A stretch of DNA of 64,000 bases from Burkholderiales bacterium JOSHI_001 (GTDB taxonomy: Bacteria; Pseudomonadota; Gammaproteobacteria; Burkholderiales; Burkholderiaceae_C). The stretch is taken from the NCBI GenBank assembly GCA_000244995.1, contig CM001438.1, positions 5,436,096 to 5,500,095 on the forward strand, given 5' to 3'. Below are positions 33,575 through 43,727 of this stretch, in pieces; position 1 is the stretch's first letter, and each line of letters opens with the position of its first letter. The notes beneath the pieces were generated by a model. The model did no database searches. It saw only the letters and a list, made by a program, of their open reading frames with translations, and was not told where the DNA came from. Position numbers and translations under genes: made by a program.

Positions 33575-34504
33575 TTACTGCCCGCCAGCCTGCTCCGTGG
33601 CGCGCACCTCTTCCAGCAGGCGGGCGGCTTCACTGCCCTGCATGCGGGCGATGTCGTCCTGGTACTTCAGCAGCACGCCCAGGGTGTGCTGGATAACTTC
33701 GGGGTCCAGCACCAGCGCGTCCAGTTCCATCAGCGCGCGGGTCCACTCGATGGTCTCCGCGATGCCGGGCAGCTTGTACAGCTCGATCTGGCGCAGCTTC
33801 TGCACATAGGCCACGATTTCCTGCGCCAGCTTGGGGCCGGCGTTGGGCACGCGGCGTTGCAGGATGGCCAGCTCGCGCTTGGCGTCCGGGAAGCCCACCC
33901 AGTGGTAGAGGCAGCGGCGCTTCACCGCATCATGGATCTCGCGCGTGCGGTTGCTGGTCAGCACCACGATGGGCGGTTGCGCGGCCTTCACGGTGCCGAA
34001 CTCGGGGATGGTGATCTGCCAGTCGCTCAGCACTTCCAGCAGAAAGGCTTCGAAGGGTTCGTCGGCGCGGTCGAGTTCGTCGATCAGCAGCACCGGCGCT
34101 TCTTTCAGGCCGGGGTCGATGGCCTGCAGCAAGGCGCGGCGGATCAGGAAGCGTTCGCTGAACAGGTCCTTGGCCAGCTGGTCCTTGTTGGCGCCGCCGC
34201 CCTCGGCCAGGCGGATTTCCAGCATCTGCCGGCCGTAGTTCCATTCGTAGGCGGCCTGGGCCAGGTCCAGGCCTTCGTAGCACTGCAGGCGGATGAGCGG
34301 GCGGCCCAGGGCGGTGGCCAGGGTGCGCGCGATCTCGGTCTTGCCGGTGCCGGGCTCGCCTTCCAGGAACAGCGGGCGTTGCAGGCGCAGGCCCAGGAAG
34401 ACGCAGGTGGCCAACTGGCGATCGGCCACGTAGTCGTGGTCGAGCAGCAGGGCCTGGGTGGTCTCGATGCTGGTGGGGGCGGTGGTCACGATGGGAAAGT
34501 CCAA
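33575..34504 (-). CDS. coxD: CoxD-like MoxR AAA+ ATPase
   Basis: The 309-residue AAA+ protein has Walker A GEPGTGKT, Walker B VLLIDELDRADE and sensor-1 VVLTSNRTREIHDAVKRR, typical of CoxD. It acts as a chaperone-like ATPase in assembly of the CO-dehydrogenase active site, with CoxE. The ORF starts at TTG 34504; GTG 34489 is a plausible alternative five codons in, and neither has a clear ribosome-binding site. The gene follows coxM by 53 bases. Confidence 0.88.
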   Translation of the reverse strand: MDFPIVTTAPTSIETTQALLLDHDYVADRQLATCVFLGLRLQRPLFLEGEPGTGKTEIARTLATALGRPLIRLQCYEGLDLAQAAYEWNYGRQMLEIRLAEGGGANKDQLAKDLFSERFLIRRALLQAIDPGLKEAPVLLIDELDRADEPFEAFLLEVLSDWQITIPEFGTVKAAQPPIVVLTSNRTREIHDAVKRRCLYHWVGFPDAKRELAILQRRVPNAGPKLAQEIVAYVQKLRQIELYKLPGIAETIEWTRALMELDALVLDPEVIQHTLGVLLKYQDDIARMQGSEAARLLEEVRATEQAGGQ

Positions 34505-34557
34505 AGAAGAACGCCGCAGCAGCGTGCGGCGTTCGGCAGGTCAACGCGGAAGTGCCG

Positions 34558-35343
34558 TCATCCTGCTACGGCCCGCTTCGCCAGCACCGGGATCAGCGCG
34601 GCGCGGTACTCGGCGCTGCCGTGCAGGTCGCTGCTCAGGCCGTCGGCGGGGATGGTCACGCCGTCGCAGGCTGCGCCGGTCCAGCTGGTCGCCAGCTTGG
34701 CTTCCAGCGCCTTGGCGCGGAAAACGCCCGCACCGGCCCCGGTGACCGCCACGCGCACGCCTTGCGGGCCTTTGCTGACGAACACGCCCACGATGGAAAA
34801 GCGCGACGCCGGCTGCTTGAACTTCTGCCAGCCCGCCTTTTCAGGTATGGGGAAGCTCACCGCGGTGATCACTTCGCCTTCGGCCAGCGCGGTCTCGTAC
34901 AGGCCCTTGAAGAAGTCATCGGCCGCAATGCTGCGGGTGTTGGTGTGCACCGTGGCGCTTAAGGCCAGCACGGCCGCCGGGTAGCAGGCCGCGGGGTCGT
35001 TGTTGGCCAGGCTGCCGCCGAGGGTGCCGCGGTTGCGCACCTGGCGGTCGCCGATGTGGCCGGCCAGGTCGGCCAGGGCAGGAATGGCCTTCTGGACATC
35101 CGCGCTGGCGGCCACCGCGGCGTGGGTGGTGGTGGCGCCAATCTTCACGACGCCACCGGACACGGTGATGCCCTTCAGTTCCGCGATGCCGCCCAGGTCG
35201 ACCAGGGCTTCCGGCGCGGCCAGGCCCAGCTTCATGGCGCCCAGCAGGCTTTGGCCGCCAGCGATGATCTTGGCGCCTTCGGCCGCGGCGGCCTTGGCGG
35301 CGTCGGCCACCGAGGCAGGGGTGCTGTAGTTGAATGCTTGCAT
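34558..35343 (-). CDS. coxM: CO-dehydrogenase medium (FAD) subunit CoxM
   Basis: The 261-residue protein has the FAD-binding fold of the xanthine-dehydrogenase medium subunit: IIAGGQSLLGAMKLGLAAP and NRGTLGGSLANNDPAACYP are the two FAD motifs. The start ATG 35343 is preceded by AGGAGC. CoxM carries electrons from the Mo-containing large subunit through CoxS to FAD. The gene is whole although the neighbouring coxS and coxL are fragmentary, which would leave CoxM without its partners. Confidence 0.9.
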   Translation of the reverse strand: MQAFNYSTPASVADAAKAAAAEGAKIIAGGQSLLGAMKLGLAAPEALVDLGGIAELKGITVSGGVVKIGATTTHAAVAASADVQKAIPALADLAGHIGDRQVRNRGTLGGSLANNDPAACYPAAVLALSATVHTNTRSIAADDFFKGLYETALAEGEVITAVSFPIPEKAGWQKFKQPASRFSIVGVFVSKGPQGVRVAVTGAGAGVFRAKALEAKLATSWTGAACDGVTIPADGLSSDLHGSAEYRAALIPVLAKRAVAG

Positions 35344-35361
35344 GGTGGATGCTCCTGGCGG

Positions 35362-36009
<648 letters not shown>

Positions 36010-36022
<13 letters not shown>

Positions 36023-36119
36023 GCAGCTGTTCACGGATGAATTCCACCAGCAGCGTCTGCGGCTGCACTTCGCTGGTCACGGACGCGCCGTTGACCTTCA
36101 GCGTGATCGAGGTTCCCAT
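36010..36119 (-). pseudogene. coxS: Truncated coxS (CO-dehydrogenase small iron-sulfur subunit)
   Basis: From ATG 36119 the frame encodes a normal CoxS N-terminus (TSITLKVNGASVTSEVQPQT, then LLVEFIREQLRL). It breaks after about 34 residues, before any Cys of the two [2Fe-2S] clusters. The break lies in CTGCGGCTG, a nine-base word that also occurs in the coxL fragment (CGWL codons), so the two genes are fused at this word. Confidence 0.85.
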
Positions 36120-36309
36120 GGGCTCTTGTCTCCTTGAAGTGGCCGCGGTCTTGACCTGTGTCGACCGCCGTGCAGGAGCGGCGTGCCAGGCACGCGCCCC
36201 CAGGCTGCGTCGGCCCGCTTTCCCCTATGAAGCCATCGGCATAAGTGGGATTGCTCCAGCCTGTAGCGTTTGGCTGCTGCAGCGCCCGCTGCAAGGCCTT
36301 GCCAAGCCG

Positions 36310-36331
36310 CCTATGCTTGCGCTTGCATAGG
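36310..36331. promoter_or_regulatory. Inverted repeat between cox operon and xdhC-like gene
   Basis: CCTATGC (36310-36316) and GCATAGG (36325-36331) form a perfect 7-bp inverted repeat with an 8-base spacer, in the 292-base divergent intergenic gap 36120-36411. It is a candidate regulator site for either direction; no regulator gene is adjacent. Confidence 0.4.
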
Positions 36332-36411
36332 GGTTTGTGGGGCAGGCGCGCCGCGGCGCCGTGGCCACCATCGGCCCCGAGCGAACCACCCGACTGCGAG
36401 AGCCTGCCCCC

Positions 36412-37416
36412 ATGGACAACATCGACCTGCAGATCCTGCGCCAGATCACCCAATGGCAGGCCAGCGGCCACCGCGTGGTGCTGGGCACCATCACCCGCAC
36501 CTGGGGTTCGGCCCCGCGCCCGCCGGGCTCGGCGGTGGCGGTGCGCGACGACGGCCTGGTGGCCGGCTCGGTGTCCGGCGGCTGCATCGAGGACGACCTG
36601 ATCGACAAGGCCCGCGACGGCGTGCTGGCCGCGGGCGTGCCCAAGGTGGTGAAGTACGGCATCGACACCGACACCGCGCAGCGCTTCGGCCTGCCCTGCG
36701 GCGGCCTGATCGAGCTGGTGCTGGAACCGGTGCAGGCACGGTCCAAGCTGGATGACTTGCTGGAGCGCCTGGCGCGCGGCGAACGCGTGCGGCGGGTGAT
36801 GACACTGGCCACGGGTGAGGTGGACCTGCAGCCCGCCACCGCCACCGACGAATTGCAGTTGACCGACACCACGCTCACCACCCACCACGGCCCCAGCTGG
36901 CGCCTGCTGGTGATTGGCGCCGGGCAGATGACGCAGTACCTGGCGCAGATGGCCGCGGCGCTGGACTACGAAGTGATCGTCTGCGACCCGCGCGAGGAGT
37001 ACACCAGCGGCTTCGCCGTGCCCGGCGCGAAGCTCTTGACCAGCATGCCCGACGACACCGTCACCGCGCTGAAGCCCGACGGCCACACCGCGGTGATTGC
37101 GCTGACGCACGACCCCAAGCTGGACGACCTGGCGCTGATGGAAGCGCTGAACAGCCCGGCCTTCTACGTCGGCGCCATCGGCAGCCGCGCCAACCAGGCC
37201 AAGCGGCGCGCGCGGCTGAAGGAACACTTCGGCCTGACCGACGCACAACTGGACCGCATCCACGGGCCGGTGGGCCTGAAGAATGGCGCGCGCACGCCGC
37301 CGGAGATCGCGGTGTCCATCCTGGCCGAGCTGACCGCCGTGCGTTATGGCTTCCGCGTGCCCGAGCCGGTGGCCCTGGCGCCGCAGGCCACGGTGGCGGC
37401 GGGCTGCGTGGCCTGA
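36412..37416 (+). CDS. XdhC/CoxI family molybdoenzyme maturation protein
   Basis: The start ATG 36412 gives 334 residues. An N-terminal XdhC segment (VVLGTITRTWGSAPRPPGS, then GSVSGGCIEDD) and a C-terminal Rossmann domain (RLLVIGAGQMTQYLAQMA, and the later YVGAIGSRANQAKRR) are clear. XdhC/CoxI/CoxF proteins deliver sulfurated Mo cofactor to xanthine dehydrogenase or CO dehydrogenase. It is divergent from the cox operon and, unlike coxS and coxL, intact. It may also serve another molybdoenzyme elsewhere. Confidence 0.88.
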   Translation: MDNIDLQILRQITQWQASGHRVVLGTITRTWGSAPRPPGSAVAVRDDGLVAGSVSGGCIEDDLIDKARDGVLAAGVPKVVKYGIDTDTAQRFGLPCGGLIELVLEPVQARSKLDDLLERLARGERVRRVMTLATGEVDLQPATATDELQLTDTTLTTHHGPSWRLLVIGAGQMTQYLAQMAAALDYEVIVCDPREEYTSGFAVPGAKLLTSMPDDTVTALKPDGHTAVIALTHDPKLDDLALMEALNSPAFYVGAIGSRANQAKRRARLKEHFGLTDAQLDRIHGPVGLKNGARTPPEIAVSILAELTAVRYGFRVPEPVALAPQATVAAGCVA

Positions 37417-37486
37417 GGCGACGGCCGGCGGGCGCGCCGGCAAGCACCTGCCATGCGCCCAATGGCGGGGTGCCAGAATCCGGCGC

Positions 37487-38947
37487 ATGCTGTCGCCCCG
37501 TCGCCCCTGGCTGCTGCCCACGCTGGCCTGGGCCGGCGCCAGCGCCGTGGCCGCGGGGCTGCTGACCTGGCAGGCCCTGGCCCAGCAACACGCCGCCTTC
37601 GAGACGGACGCCCGCATCGCCCACCGCCTGCTCAGCCAGCGCGCGGCGCAGCACGACGCCATCCTGGCCACGCTGGGCCTGTTGCAGCCCGGCGCTGACG
37701 GCTCGGCGCCGCAAGCGCGGCTGCCGGCGCTGTACCCGCAGGTGCTGGCGGTGCTGCAGCGCCCGCGCGGCCAGGCCTGGGGCGACGCGGCCTTGGACGC
37801 CGCCGAAGCACAAAGCCGGCGCAGCGGCCATGCCGTGGCAACCAAGCTGGCACTGGACAGCGGTCGCTTCACGCTGCTGGCCGCGGCCGAGCCCGCCAGC
37901 CACGCCCTGGTGCTGGACGTCCGCGCCATGGTGCCGACCGCTGACTGGCCCTATGCCGCCGCCGGCCCTGGCCCGCGCGTCAGCCTGGAAGCGGCCGGCC
38001 AGTCGCTGACGCTGCACGCCGGCCCCGCCGACCTGGGCCCGCGCCCCTTCCGCTTTGCCAAGCCGCTGTCGTCGCCCAGCCAACCCTTCGACGTGGTGGT
38101 GCAGCAGCCGGTGGGCCTGGCCGCGCTGCCCTGGGTCCGCATGGCCGGGGCCGCGCTGGCGCTGGCCGCGGCCTTTGCGCTGGCCAGGCGCTGGCGCCAG
38201 CAGGCCGCCGCGCGGCGCCGCGCCGAAGAATTGCTGCGCCTGGGCCAGGTGGCTCGCCTGAACACGCTGGGCGAACTCGCGGCCGGCATGGCGCATGAAC
38301 TGAACCAGCCGCTCACCGCGGTGATGGCCAGCACCCAGGCCGCCCAGCGCCTGCTGGCCGACGACCCGCCCGAGCTGGACGTGGCCCGCCAGGCCATGGG
38401 CCACGCCGCCGCCCAGGCCCGGCGCGCCAGCGAGGTTCTGACCCGGCTGCGCCGCACGGTGGAGCGCCCGGACCTGGCCGCCGGCACCCAGACCCTGGAC
38501 CTGGGCGCCCAGGTGCGCGACACCCTGGACCTGCTGGCGCCCGAATGCCACAAGCGCGGTGTGACGGTGGCCCTGGACACGCCCGCTGCCGCGGTGGCCG
38601 TCACCGCCGAGCCGGTGGCGCTGCAGCAGATCGCGCACAACCTGGTGCTGAACGCGCTCCAGGCCATGGAGCAGGTGCCGGCCCAGGCGCGCCGGCTGGA
38701 ACTGCTGGTGCGCGCCGACGCCACCGGCGGTCGGCTGGTGGTGCGCGACAGCGGCCCCGGCATCGCCCCCGAAGCCCTGCCGCGGGTGTTCGAGCCCTTC
38801 TTCAGCACCCGGGCGGGCGGGCTGGGCCTGGGCCTGTCGCTGTGCGAGTCGCTGGCCCAGGGCTTGGGGGGTGCGCTGGCGGTCGCCAACCATGCGCCCC
38901 GCGGCGCGGAGTTCACGCTCACTTTGCCGCTGGCGGCACCGGCATGA
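37487..38947 (+). CDS. Sensor histidine kinase
   Basis: The start ATG 37487 gives 486 residues. There is an N-terminal transmembrane helix (LLPTLAWAGASAVAAGLLTW), a periplasmic part of about 190 residues and a second helix (MAGAALALAAAFALARRW). The dimerisation domain has the phosphoacceptor His270 in GELAAGMAHELNQPLTAV. The ATPase region shows HNLVLNALQAMEQV (N box), DSGPGIAPEALPRVFEPFF (G1) and AGGLGLGLSLCESLA (G2). Its stop overlaps the start of the response regulator (ATGA). It resembles the FixL/DctB group in its core. The signal is unknown. Confidence 0.9.
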   Translation: MLSPRRPWLLPTLAWAGASAVAAGLLTWQALAQQHAAFETDARIAHRLLSQRAAQHDAILATLGLLQPGADGSAPQARLPALYPQVLAVLQRPRGQAWGDAALDAAEAQSRRSGHAVATKLALDSGRFTLLAAAEPASHALVLDVRAMVPTADWPYAAAGPGPRVSLEAAGQSLTLHAGPADLGPRPFRFAKPLSSPSQPFDVVVQQPVGLAALPWVRMAGAALALAAAFALARRWRQQAAARRRAEELLRLGQVARLNTLGELAAGMAHELNQPLTAVMASTQAAQRLLADDPPELDVARQAMGHAAAQARRASEVLTRLRRTVERPDLAAGTQTLDLGAQVRDTLDLLAPECHKRGVTVALDTPAAAVAVTAEPVALQQIAHNLVLNALQAMEQVPAQARRLELLVRADATGGRLVVRDSGPGIAPEALPRVFEPFFSTRAGGLGLGLSLCESLAQGLGGALAVANHAPRGAEFTLTLPLAAPA

Positions 38948-39576
38948 ACCTGGCCCAGTCCCCGCTCATCCACCTGGTGGACGACGACGCCGCGGTGCGC
39001 CAGGCCCTGGCGCTGCTGATCGGCACCGTGGGCCTGCGGGTGCAGGAGTGGGCCGACCCCCAAGCCTTCCTGACCGGCTTTGACCGCCAGGGCATCGGCG
39101 CCATCGTGCTGGACATGCGCATGCCCGGCATCAGCGGCCTGGCCCTGCTGGAGCAATTGCGCACGCAGGGCGTGGACCAGCCGGTGGTCATGCTCACCGG
39201 CCACGGCACGGTGGAGATGTGCCGCCGTGCCTTCAAGGCCGGCGCGGCCGAGTTCCTGGAAAAGCCGGTGCACGACGAGCAGTTGCTGGAAGCGCTGCAG
39301 CAGGCCGTGCGCAGCCACGTCAAGAGCCGCCAGCACCACCAGGACGACCGTGAGGCGCGCACGCGACACGCCGCGCTGTCCCCCCGCGAACGGGAGGTGC
39401 TGGGCCTGATCGTCGAGGGCCTGACCAACAAGGAGATCGGCCGCGCCCTGGGCCTGTCGCCGCGCACGGTGGAAACCCACCGCGCCAACCTGTTCGCCAA
39501 GCTGGGTGCCGAGTCCCTGGCCCAGCTGATCCGGCGCTACGCGGGCCTGGTGGAAGGCGACAGCGCCAGCGCCTAG
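38944..39576 (+). CDS. FixJ/NarL-type response regulator
   Basis: The 210-residue protein has a receiver domain (LIHLVDDDAAVRQAL; phosphorylation Asp57 in AIVLDMRMPG; conserved Lys in EFLEKPV) and a C-terminal LuxR-type helix-turn-helix (LSPREREVLGLIVEGLTNKE, then GLSPRTVETHRANLFAKLG). It pairs with the kinase just upstream through an ATGA overlap. Target genes are unknown; the neighbouring secreted PKD protein is one candidate by position. Confidence 0.92.
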   Translation: MNLAQSPLIHLVDDDAAVRQALALLIGTVGLRVQEWADPQAFLTGFDRQGIGAIVLDMRMPGISGLALLEQLRTQGVDQPVVMLTGHGTVEMCRRAFKAGAAEFLEKPVHDEQLLEALQQAVRSHVKSRQHHQDDREARTRHAALSPREREVLGLIVEGLTNKEIGRALGLSPRTVETHRANLFAKLGAESLAQLIRRYAGLVEGDSASA

Positions 39577-39745
39577 GCGCCGGGGCCTGTTTGTGCGCTG
39601 CGCGACACTTTGCCACATGGGTTGCGGGGGTGTTGCGTACTCTGTGACCCCAGACTTCCTTAAATACGGGGTCCGCGGTCCGCGACGAACTGCTAGTCTT
39701 CGCAGCCCTTTGGCCTGAGCCAAGGTCCTCTTCCAGGAGAAATAC

Positions 39746-41614
39746 ATGACGACGTTGGGTTCTTTGCTGCACGGCGTTCGTGCCACGGCCTGCGCCTGTG
39801 CCGGCAGCCTGTTTGTGCTGTCCTTCGCCGCCCAAGCCCAAACGGCCCCCGAATGGACCTTCAGCACGCCCGGCGCCACCGCGGTGGGCAGTGCCGTGGA
39901 CCGCAGCAACAACGTGCTGGCCGTGGGCACCAGCGCCACCCCGGCCATGCTGGTGACCAAGCTGGCGCCCAATGGCCTGCCGCTGTGGCAGCAGGCCTTC
40001 GACGGTGCAGGCCCCAGCCGCAGCGTCGCGATGGCCGTGGACGCGTCCGACAACCTCATCGTGGCCGGCCTGCTGCTGGGCGCCGACGGCCTGACGCCCA
40101 CGGGCACCGCACTGGTGAAGTACAGCCCCAGCGGCGTGCAACTGTGGCAGGAACTGGTCCCCGCCAGCTGGGGCATGCCCGCCGGCGTGCAGGTGGACGC
40201 CGCAGGCAATGTGTACCTGCTGTCACGCATGGCCCAGGCCGGTACGGTGAACACCGAAGAAGACATCCTGGCCAAGATCAGCCCGGACGGCGTGCGCGAA
40301 TGGAGCCGCACGCTGAGCACCCGCACGCCCGGCCTGCAGCCCATGACCGTCACCCCCGCCGGCATGGTGGTGGTGAGCGGCAGCACCGCCATCTCCGGCC
40401 AGGTCGGCCTGACGGCTTTTGACACGCTGGGCAACCCGGTCTGGTCGAGCACCCTGGCCTCGTCCAGCGACGTGGCGCTGGCGTCGGGCCCGAACGGTGA
40501 ACTGCTGGTGGCCGGCAGCAACGCGTCGGGCTTCCAGGTGAACAAGTACGACGCCCTGTTCAATGGCCTGTGGTTCCAGACCATTCCCGCCCGGGGCGCG
40601 GCCACGCGGGTGGCGGTGGACAGCCTGGGCAACATCGTGCTCAGCGGCCCGGTGAACACCAACACCGGCATGCTGACCGTGGTGCTGAACGACTGGCTCA
40701 CGGTGAAGCTGTCGCCGCAGGGCACGCCGCTGTGGTCCAGCACCTGGGGCGACCCCAGCTTCAATGACGTGCCCAACGCACTGGCGCTGGGCGCCGACGG
40801 CTCGGTCAGCGTCACCGGCCAGGGCAGCCTGGCGCTCACGTCGTCCAGCGGCACCACCTACAGCGTGGCCAGCACCGCCACCCTGAAGTACGACGCCAGC
40901 GGCAAGCTGCTGTGGACCGGCAACGTGCTGGCATCGTCGCAGGGCCTGGGCGTCAACCTGGGCAGCGATGGCGCCACCTACGTGGTGGCGGGCGGCCTGG
41001 TGGGCCTGGGCGGCGCGCCGCAAACCGTGATGCGCTACGCGCCGCCGGCGGTGGTGAATGCGGCGCCGGTGGCCGTGGCCACGGCCAGCACCAGCGCCGG
41101 CACGGCGCCGCTGGCGGTGTCCTTCGCCGCCACCGGCTCCTACGACCCGGACGGCACGATCGCGAGTTACCAGTGGAATTTCGGCGACGGCACCGGCTCC
41201 ACGCTGGCCAACCCCTCGCACACCTACGCGGCGGGCAGCTACAGCGTCACCCTCACCGTGACCGACAACGGCGGCGCCAAAGCCACGTCGGCCCCCATCG
41301 CGTTGACGGTCAACCCGACGCCCACGACGCAGACGCCGGCCCAGCCCGCCACGCTGAGCTTCGCAGCCGCTTCGGTGGTGGGCGGCACCACCACCACCGG
41401 CACGGTGGCCCTGACCACCACCTCCGGTGCCACGGTGCGCCTGCGCACCAGCAACACCAAGGCGGTGGTGCCCGCCAGCATCACGGTGCCGGCCGGCGCC
41501 AAGTCGGGCAGCTTCAGCATCACCACCCGCGCGGTGTCGAAGAGCACCCCGGTCGTCGTGTACGCCACGGCCAATGGCGTGACTATCAAGTCCACGCTGA
41601 CCCTGACGCGCTGA
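39746..41614 (+). CDS. Secreted beta-propeller protein with PKD domain
   Basis: The 622-residue protein has a signal peptide (residues about 1-33, ending in FAAQAQ). Residues about 40-430 contain repeats of the type WQQAFDGAGPSRSVAMAVDASDN, and similar (SBBP/PQQ-like blades with VDAAGNVYLL, VDSLGNIVLSG). A PKD domain follows near 445-520 with SFAATGSYDPDGTIASYQWN and FGDGTGSTLANPSHTYAAG. The C-terminus is a Thr/Val-rich beta domain. It would be exported and bind surface material or polymer; no enzyme motif is seen. Ribosome-binding site AGGAG lies before the start. Confidence 0.85.
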   Translation: MTTLGSLLHGVRATACACAGSLFVLSFAAQAQTAPEWTFSTPGATAVGSAVDRSNNVLAVGTSATPAMLVTKLAPNGLPLWQQAFDGAGPSRSVAMAVDASDNLIVAGLLLGADGLTPTGTALVKYSPSGVQLWQELVPASWGMPAGVQVDAAGNVYLLSRMAQAGTVNTEEDILAKISPDGVREWSRTLSTRTPGLQPMTVTPAGMVVVSGSTAISGQVGLTAFDTLGNPVWSSTLASSSDVALASGPNGELLVAGSNASGFQVNKYDALFNGLWFQTIPARGAATRVAVDSLGNIVLSGPVNTNTGMLTVVLNDWLTVKLSPQGTPLWSSTWGDPSFNDVPNALALGADGSVSVTGQGSLALTSSSGTTYSVASTATLKYDASGKLLWTGNVLASSQGLGVNLGSDGATYVVAGGLVGLGGAPQTVMRYAPPAVVNAAPVAVATASTSAGTAPLAVSFAATGSYDPDGTIASYQWNFGDGTGSTLANPSHTYAAGSYSVTLTVTDNGGAKATSAPIALTVNPTPTTQTPAQPATLSFAAASVVGGTTTTGTVALTTTSGATVRLRTSNTKAVVPASITVPAGAKSGSFSITTRAVSKSTPVVVYATANGVTIKSTLTLTR

Positions 41615-41651
41615 GGCGCCCCGGCCGCCGCCCTGCGGCGCCTGGCGGCGC

Positions 41652-43727
41652 TCAGGCCAGCGGCAGCACCAGGGTGAACACCACGCCGTCGGCCCCGTTG
41701 GCCGCGGCGATGGTGCCGCCCATCTTGGCCATGTAGGTGCGGGCCACGAACAGGCCCTGGCCGCGCCGGCTGGCGTCGCCCGAGCCCTCGGTGCCGGCGG
41801 GCGAAGCGCCCGACACCCCGTAGTCGAAGATGCGCCCCAGCAGATCGTCCGGGATGGCTTCGCCGTGGTTGTGCAGCGTGACCACGGCGTTGCCGCCTTC
41901 CACCGTCAGCGCCAGGGTGATGGGCGTGCCAGGCGTGCGGTGGCGCTGCGCGTTGCGCAGCAGGTGGGTGACCACGTCTTCCAGGGAATGTTCGTCGGCG
42001 CGCACCATCAGCGGCGCCGCGCGTGCGCTGTAGCGCAGTTCGTGGATGTCGATGTGGCCGGCATTGGCCGCCACCTGGGCCAGAAAGGCGTCCAGGTCCA
42101 GCGGCGCCGGCTGCAAGGTGGTGGCCGCGAAGGCCTCGCTGGGCGAGGCCTGGCCGTACAGCACCCGCACCGCCTGCTGCATGCGTTGCAGGTAGCGCGC
42201 CGCGGGGTCGCCCGCGCCGCCGTGCAGCGCCAACAGGCTCTGCAGCGGCGACATGATCTCGTGGCCCACCGCATGCCAGGTGTCCTTTTCCTGTCGCACA
42301 CGGATCTGCTCGCGCTGCATGTCGTCGTTCACCCGCTGCAGCAGGTCCTTCAGGCCCTGCGCCAGCACGCCCAGCTCGTCGCCGCCGCGCAGGTCCGACA
42401 GGTCCAGGGTGTCCAGACCCGCGCCCTGGCCCCCGTCCTGGCGCACGCCTCGCGACACCGCTGCGGCACGGCGCGTCAACAGCGTGATGCGGCGGATGAC
42501 GAAGAGCTCGATCACGCCCCAGGTGGCCCCCACCGCCAGCAGCATGGCGCCCACGGTCCAGGCCAGGCGGGTGGCCACCGCGGCCAGGGCCTGGTTCACC
42601 GAGCGGATGTCGCCGGCCAGGCTCAGGTCGAAGCGGCCGAGCGCGGTGTCCACGGTCTCGCGCGCCGACAGCGGCGCGTCGAAACCTTCGACCGGCAGGC
42701 GACGGATCAGCTGCGCGATCCAGGGCGCGATCGGCTCGTCGGACGCGCTGGCGCCGGTCAGCATGAACAGCGGCGCAGGCGCCCCCACGCGCTGCACCGT
42801 CAGCTTTTCGCCGGGCAGCAGCAGGGTGCGCAGTTCCTGCATGGAAAAGGGCAACGTGGCGCCGGGGCGGTCGCTGTCGAACAACACGGCGGCCGACCCC
42901 GGGCCCAGCAGGCGCAGGCGCAAGGCCATGCGGTCCAGGTCGGGCGGCGGCCACACCGGGTTGGGCGAACGCAGCGCGTCGCGGAACACCTCCACCGGCA
43001 GGCGCAGGGACACGAAGCTGCGCCGGGCGCAGCCAGGCAGGGTGGCCTGCGCGTCCAGGCAGCGGCCTTCCTGCCACAGCCAGCCCTCGAAGTCGCGCAC
43101 GGTCTTGGCCCCGAAGGCCACCGGCGCGTCGCCCGCGTAGCCGGTCAGGCGGCCGTTGCCGCGCGCGTCCAGTTCGTAGGGCGCGGTCCAGCGCTGGCGG
43201 CTGTCGCGCCAGGCCAGGTCCACCACGGCGCGGTGCACGCCGTCCATCGCCAGGTCGCCGCTGGCGTGGGGCTGCAGTTCGCCCGCGGCCAGGCTGGCCA
43301 CCAGGTACACGAAGGCGCCGCCGTAGGGGCTGTTGCCCACCGCCGCGCACAGCGTGGCGCCGTCCGGGAACTGCAACGCGCAGCCGGCCATTTCCACCGC
43401 CTGCTGGGCCTTCAGGCGGTCGCTGAAATCCAGCGCGCGGTAGGGCAGCACCAGCGGGCGCAGCGGCTGCGCGGGGCGGTCGGCAGCACCGGGGTTCAGC
43501 AGGGCCAGCTGGCCGGTGGGGTGGCGCAGCCGCGCGGCAATCTGCGCCTGGTTCTTCTTCAGCCCTTCCGCATACACGCGCAGGCTGCGCAGCTTCTCGT
43601 CCTGCAGCACCGACAAGGCCAGCGCCAGCAGCGCCAGCGCCAACAAGGCGAACACGCCGCGGAACAACACCCGCAGGCGCAGCGGCACGCGCAGCCGCAC
43701 CCCGGCCGGCAGGCGCCACGGTTTCAT
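41652..43727 (-). CDS. Sensor histidine kinase, large periplasmic domain
   Basis: The start ATG 43727 gives 691 residues. An N-terminal helix (VFALLALALLALALSVL) is followed by a periplasmic domain of about 330 residues and a second helix (VGAMLLAVGATWGVIELFV), then a HAMP-like linker. The acceptor His is in WHAVGHEIMSPLQSLL. ATPase motifs are VVTHLLRNAQRHR (N box) and RRGQGLFVARTYMAKMGG (G2-like), with an unusual G1 region (IPDDLLGRIFDYG). Its ATG overlaps the stop of the upstream response regulator (ATGA). The ligand is unknown. Confidence 0.88.
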   Translation of the reverse strand: MKPWRLPAGVRLRVPLRLRVLFRGVFALLALALLALALSVLQDEKLRSLRVYAEGLKKNQAQIAARLRHPTGQLALLNPGAADRPAQPLRPLVLPYRALDFSDRLKAQQAVEMAGCALQFPDGATLCAAVGNSPYGGAFVYLVASLAAGELQPHASGDLAMDGVHRAVVDLAWRDSRQRWTAPYELDARGNGRLTGYAGDAPVAFGAKTVRDFEGWLWQEGRCLDAQATLPGCARRSFVSLRLPVEVFRDALRSPNPVWPPPDLDRMALRLRLLGPGSAAVLFDSDRPGATLPFSMQELRTLLLPGEKLTVQRVGAPAPLFMLTGASASDEPIAPWIAQLIRRLPVEGFDAPLSARETVDTALGRFDLSLAGDIRSVNQALAAVATRLAWTVGAMLLAVGATWGVIELFVIRRITLLTRRAAAVSRGVRQDGGQGAGLDTLDLSDLRGGDELGVLAQGLKDLLQRVNDDMQREQIRVRQEKDTWHAVGHEIMSPLQSLLALHGGAGDPAARYLQRMQQAVRVLYGQASPSEAFAATTLQPAPLDLDAFLAQVAANAGHIDIHELRYSARAAPLMVRADEHSLEDVVTHLLRNAQRHRTPGTPITLALTVEGGNAVVTLHNHGEAIPDDLLGRIFDYGVSGASPAGTEGSGDASRRGQGLFVARTYMAKMGGTIAAANGADGVVFTLVLPLA

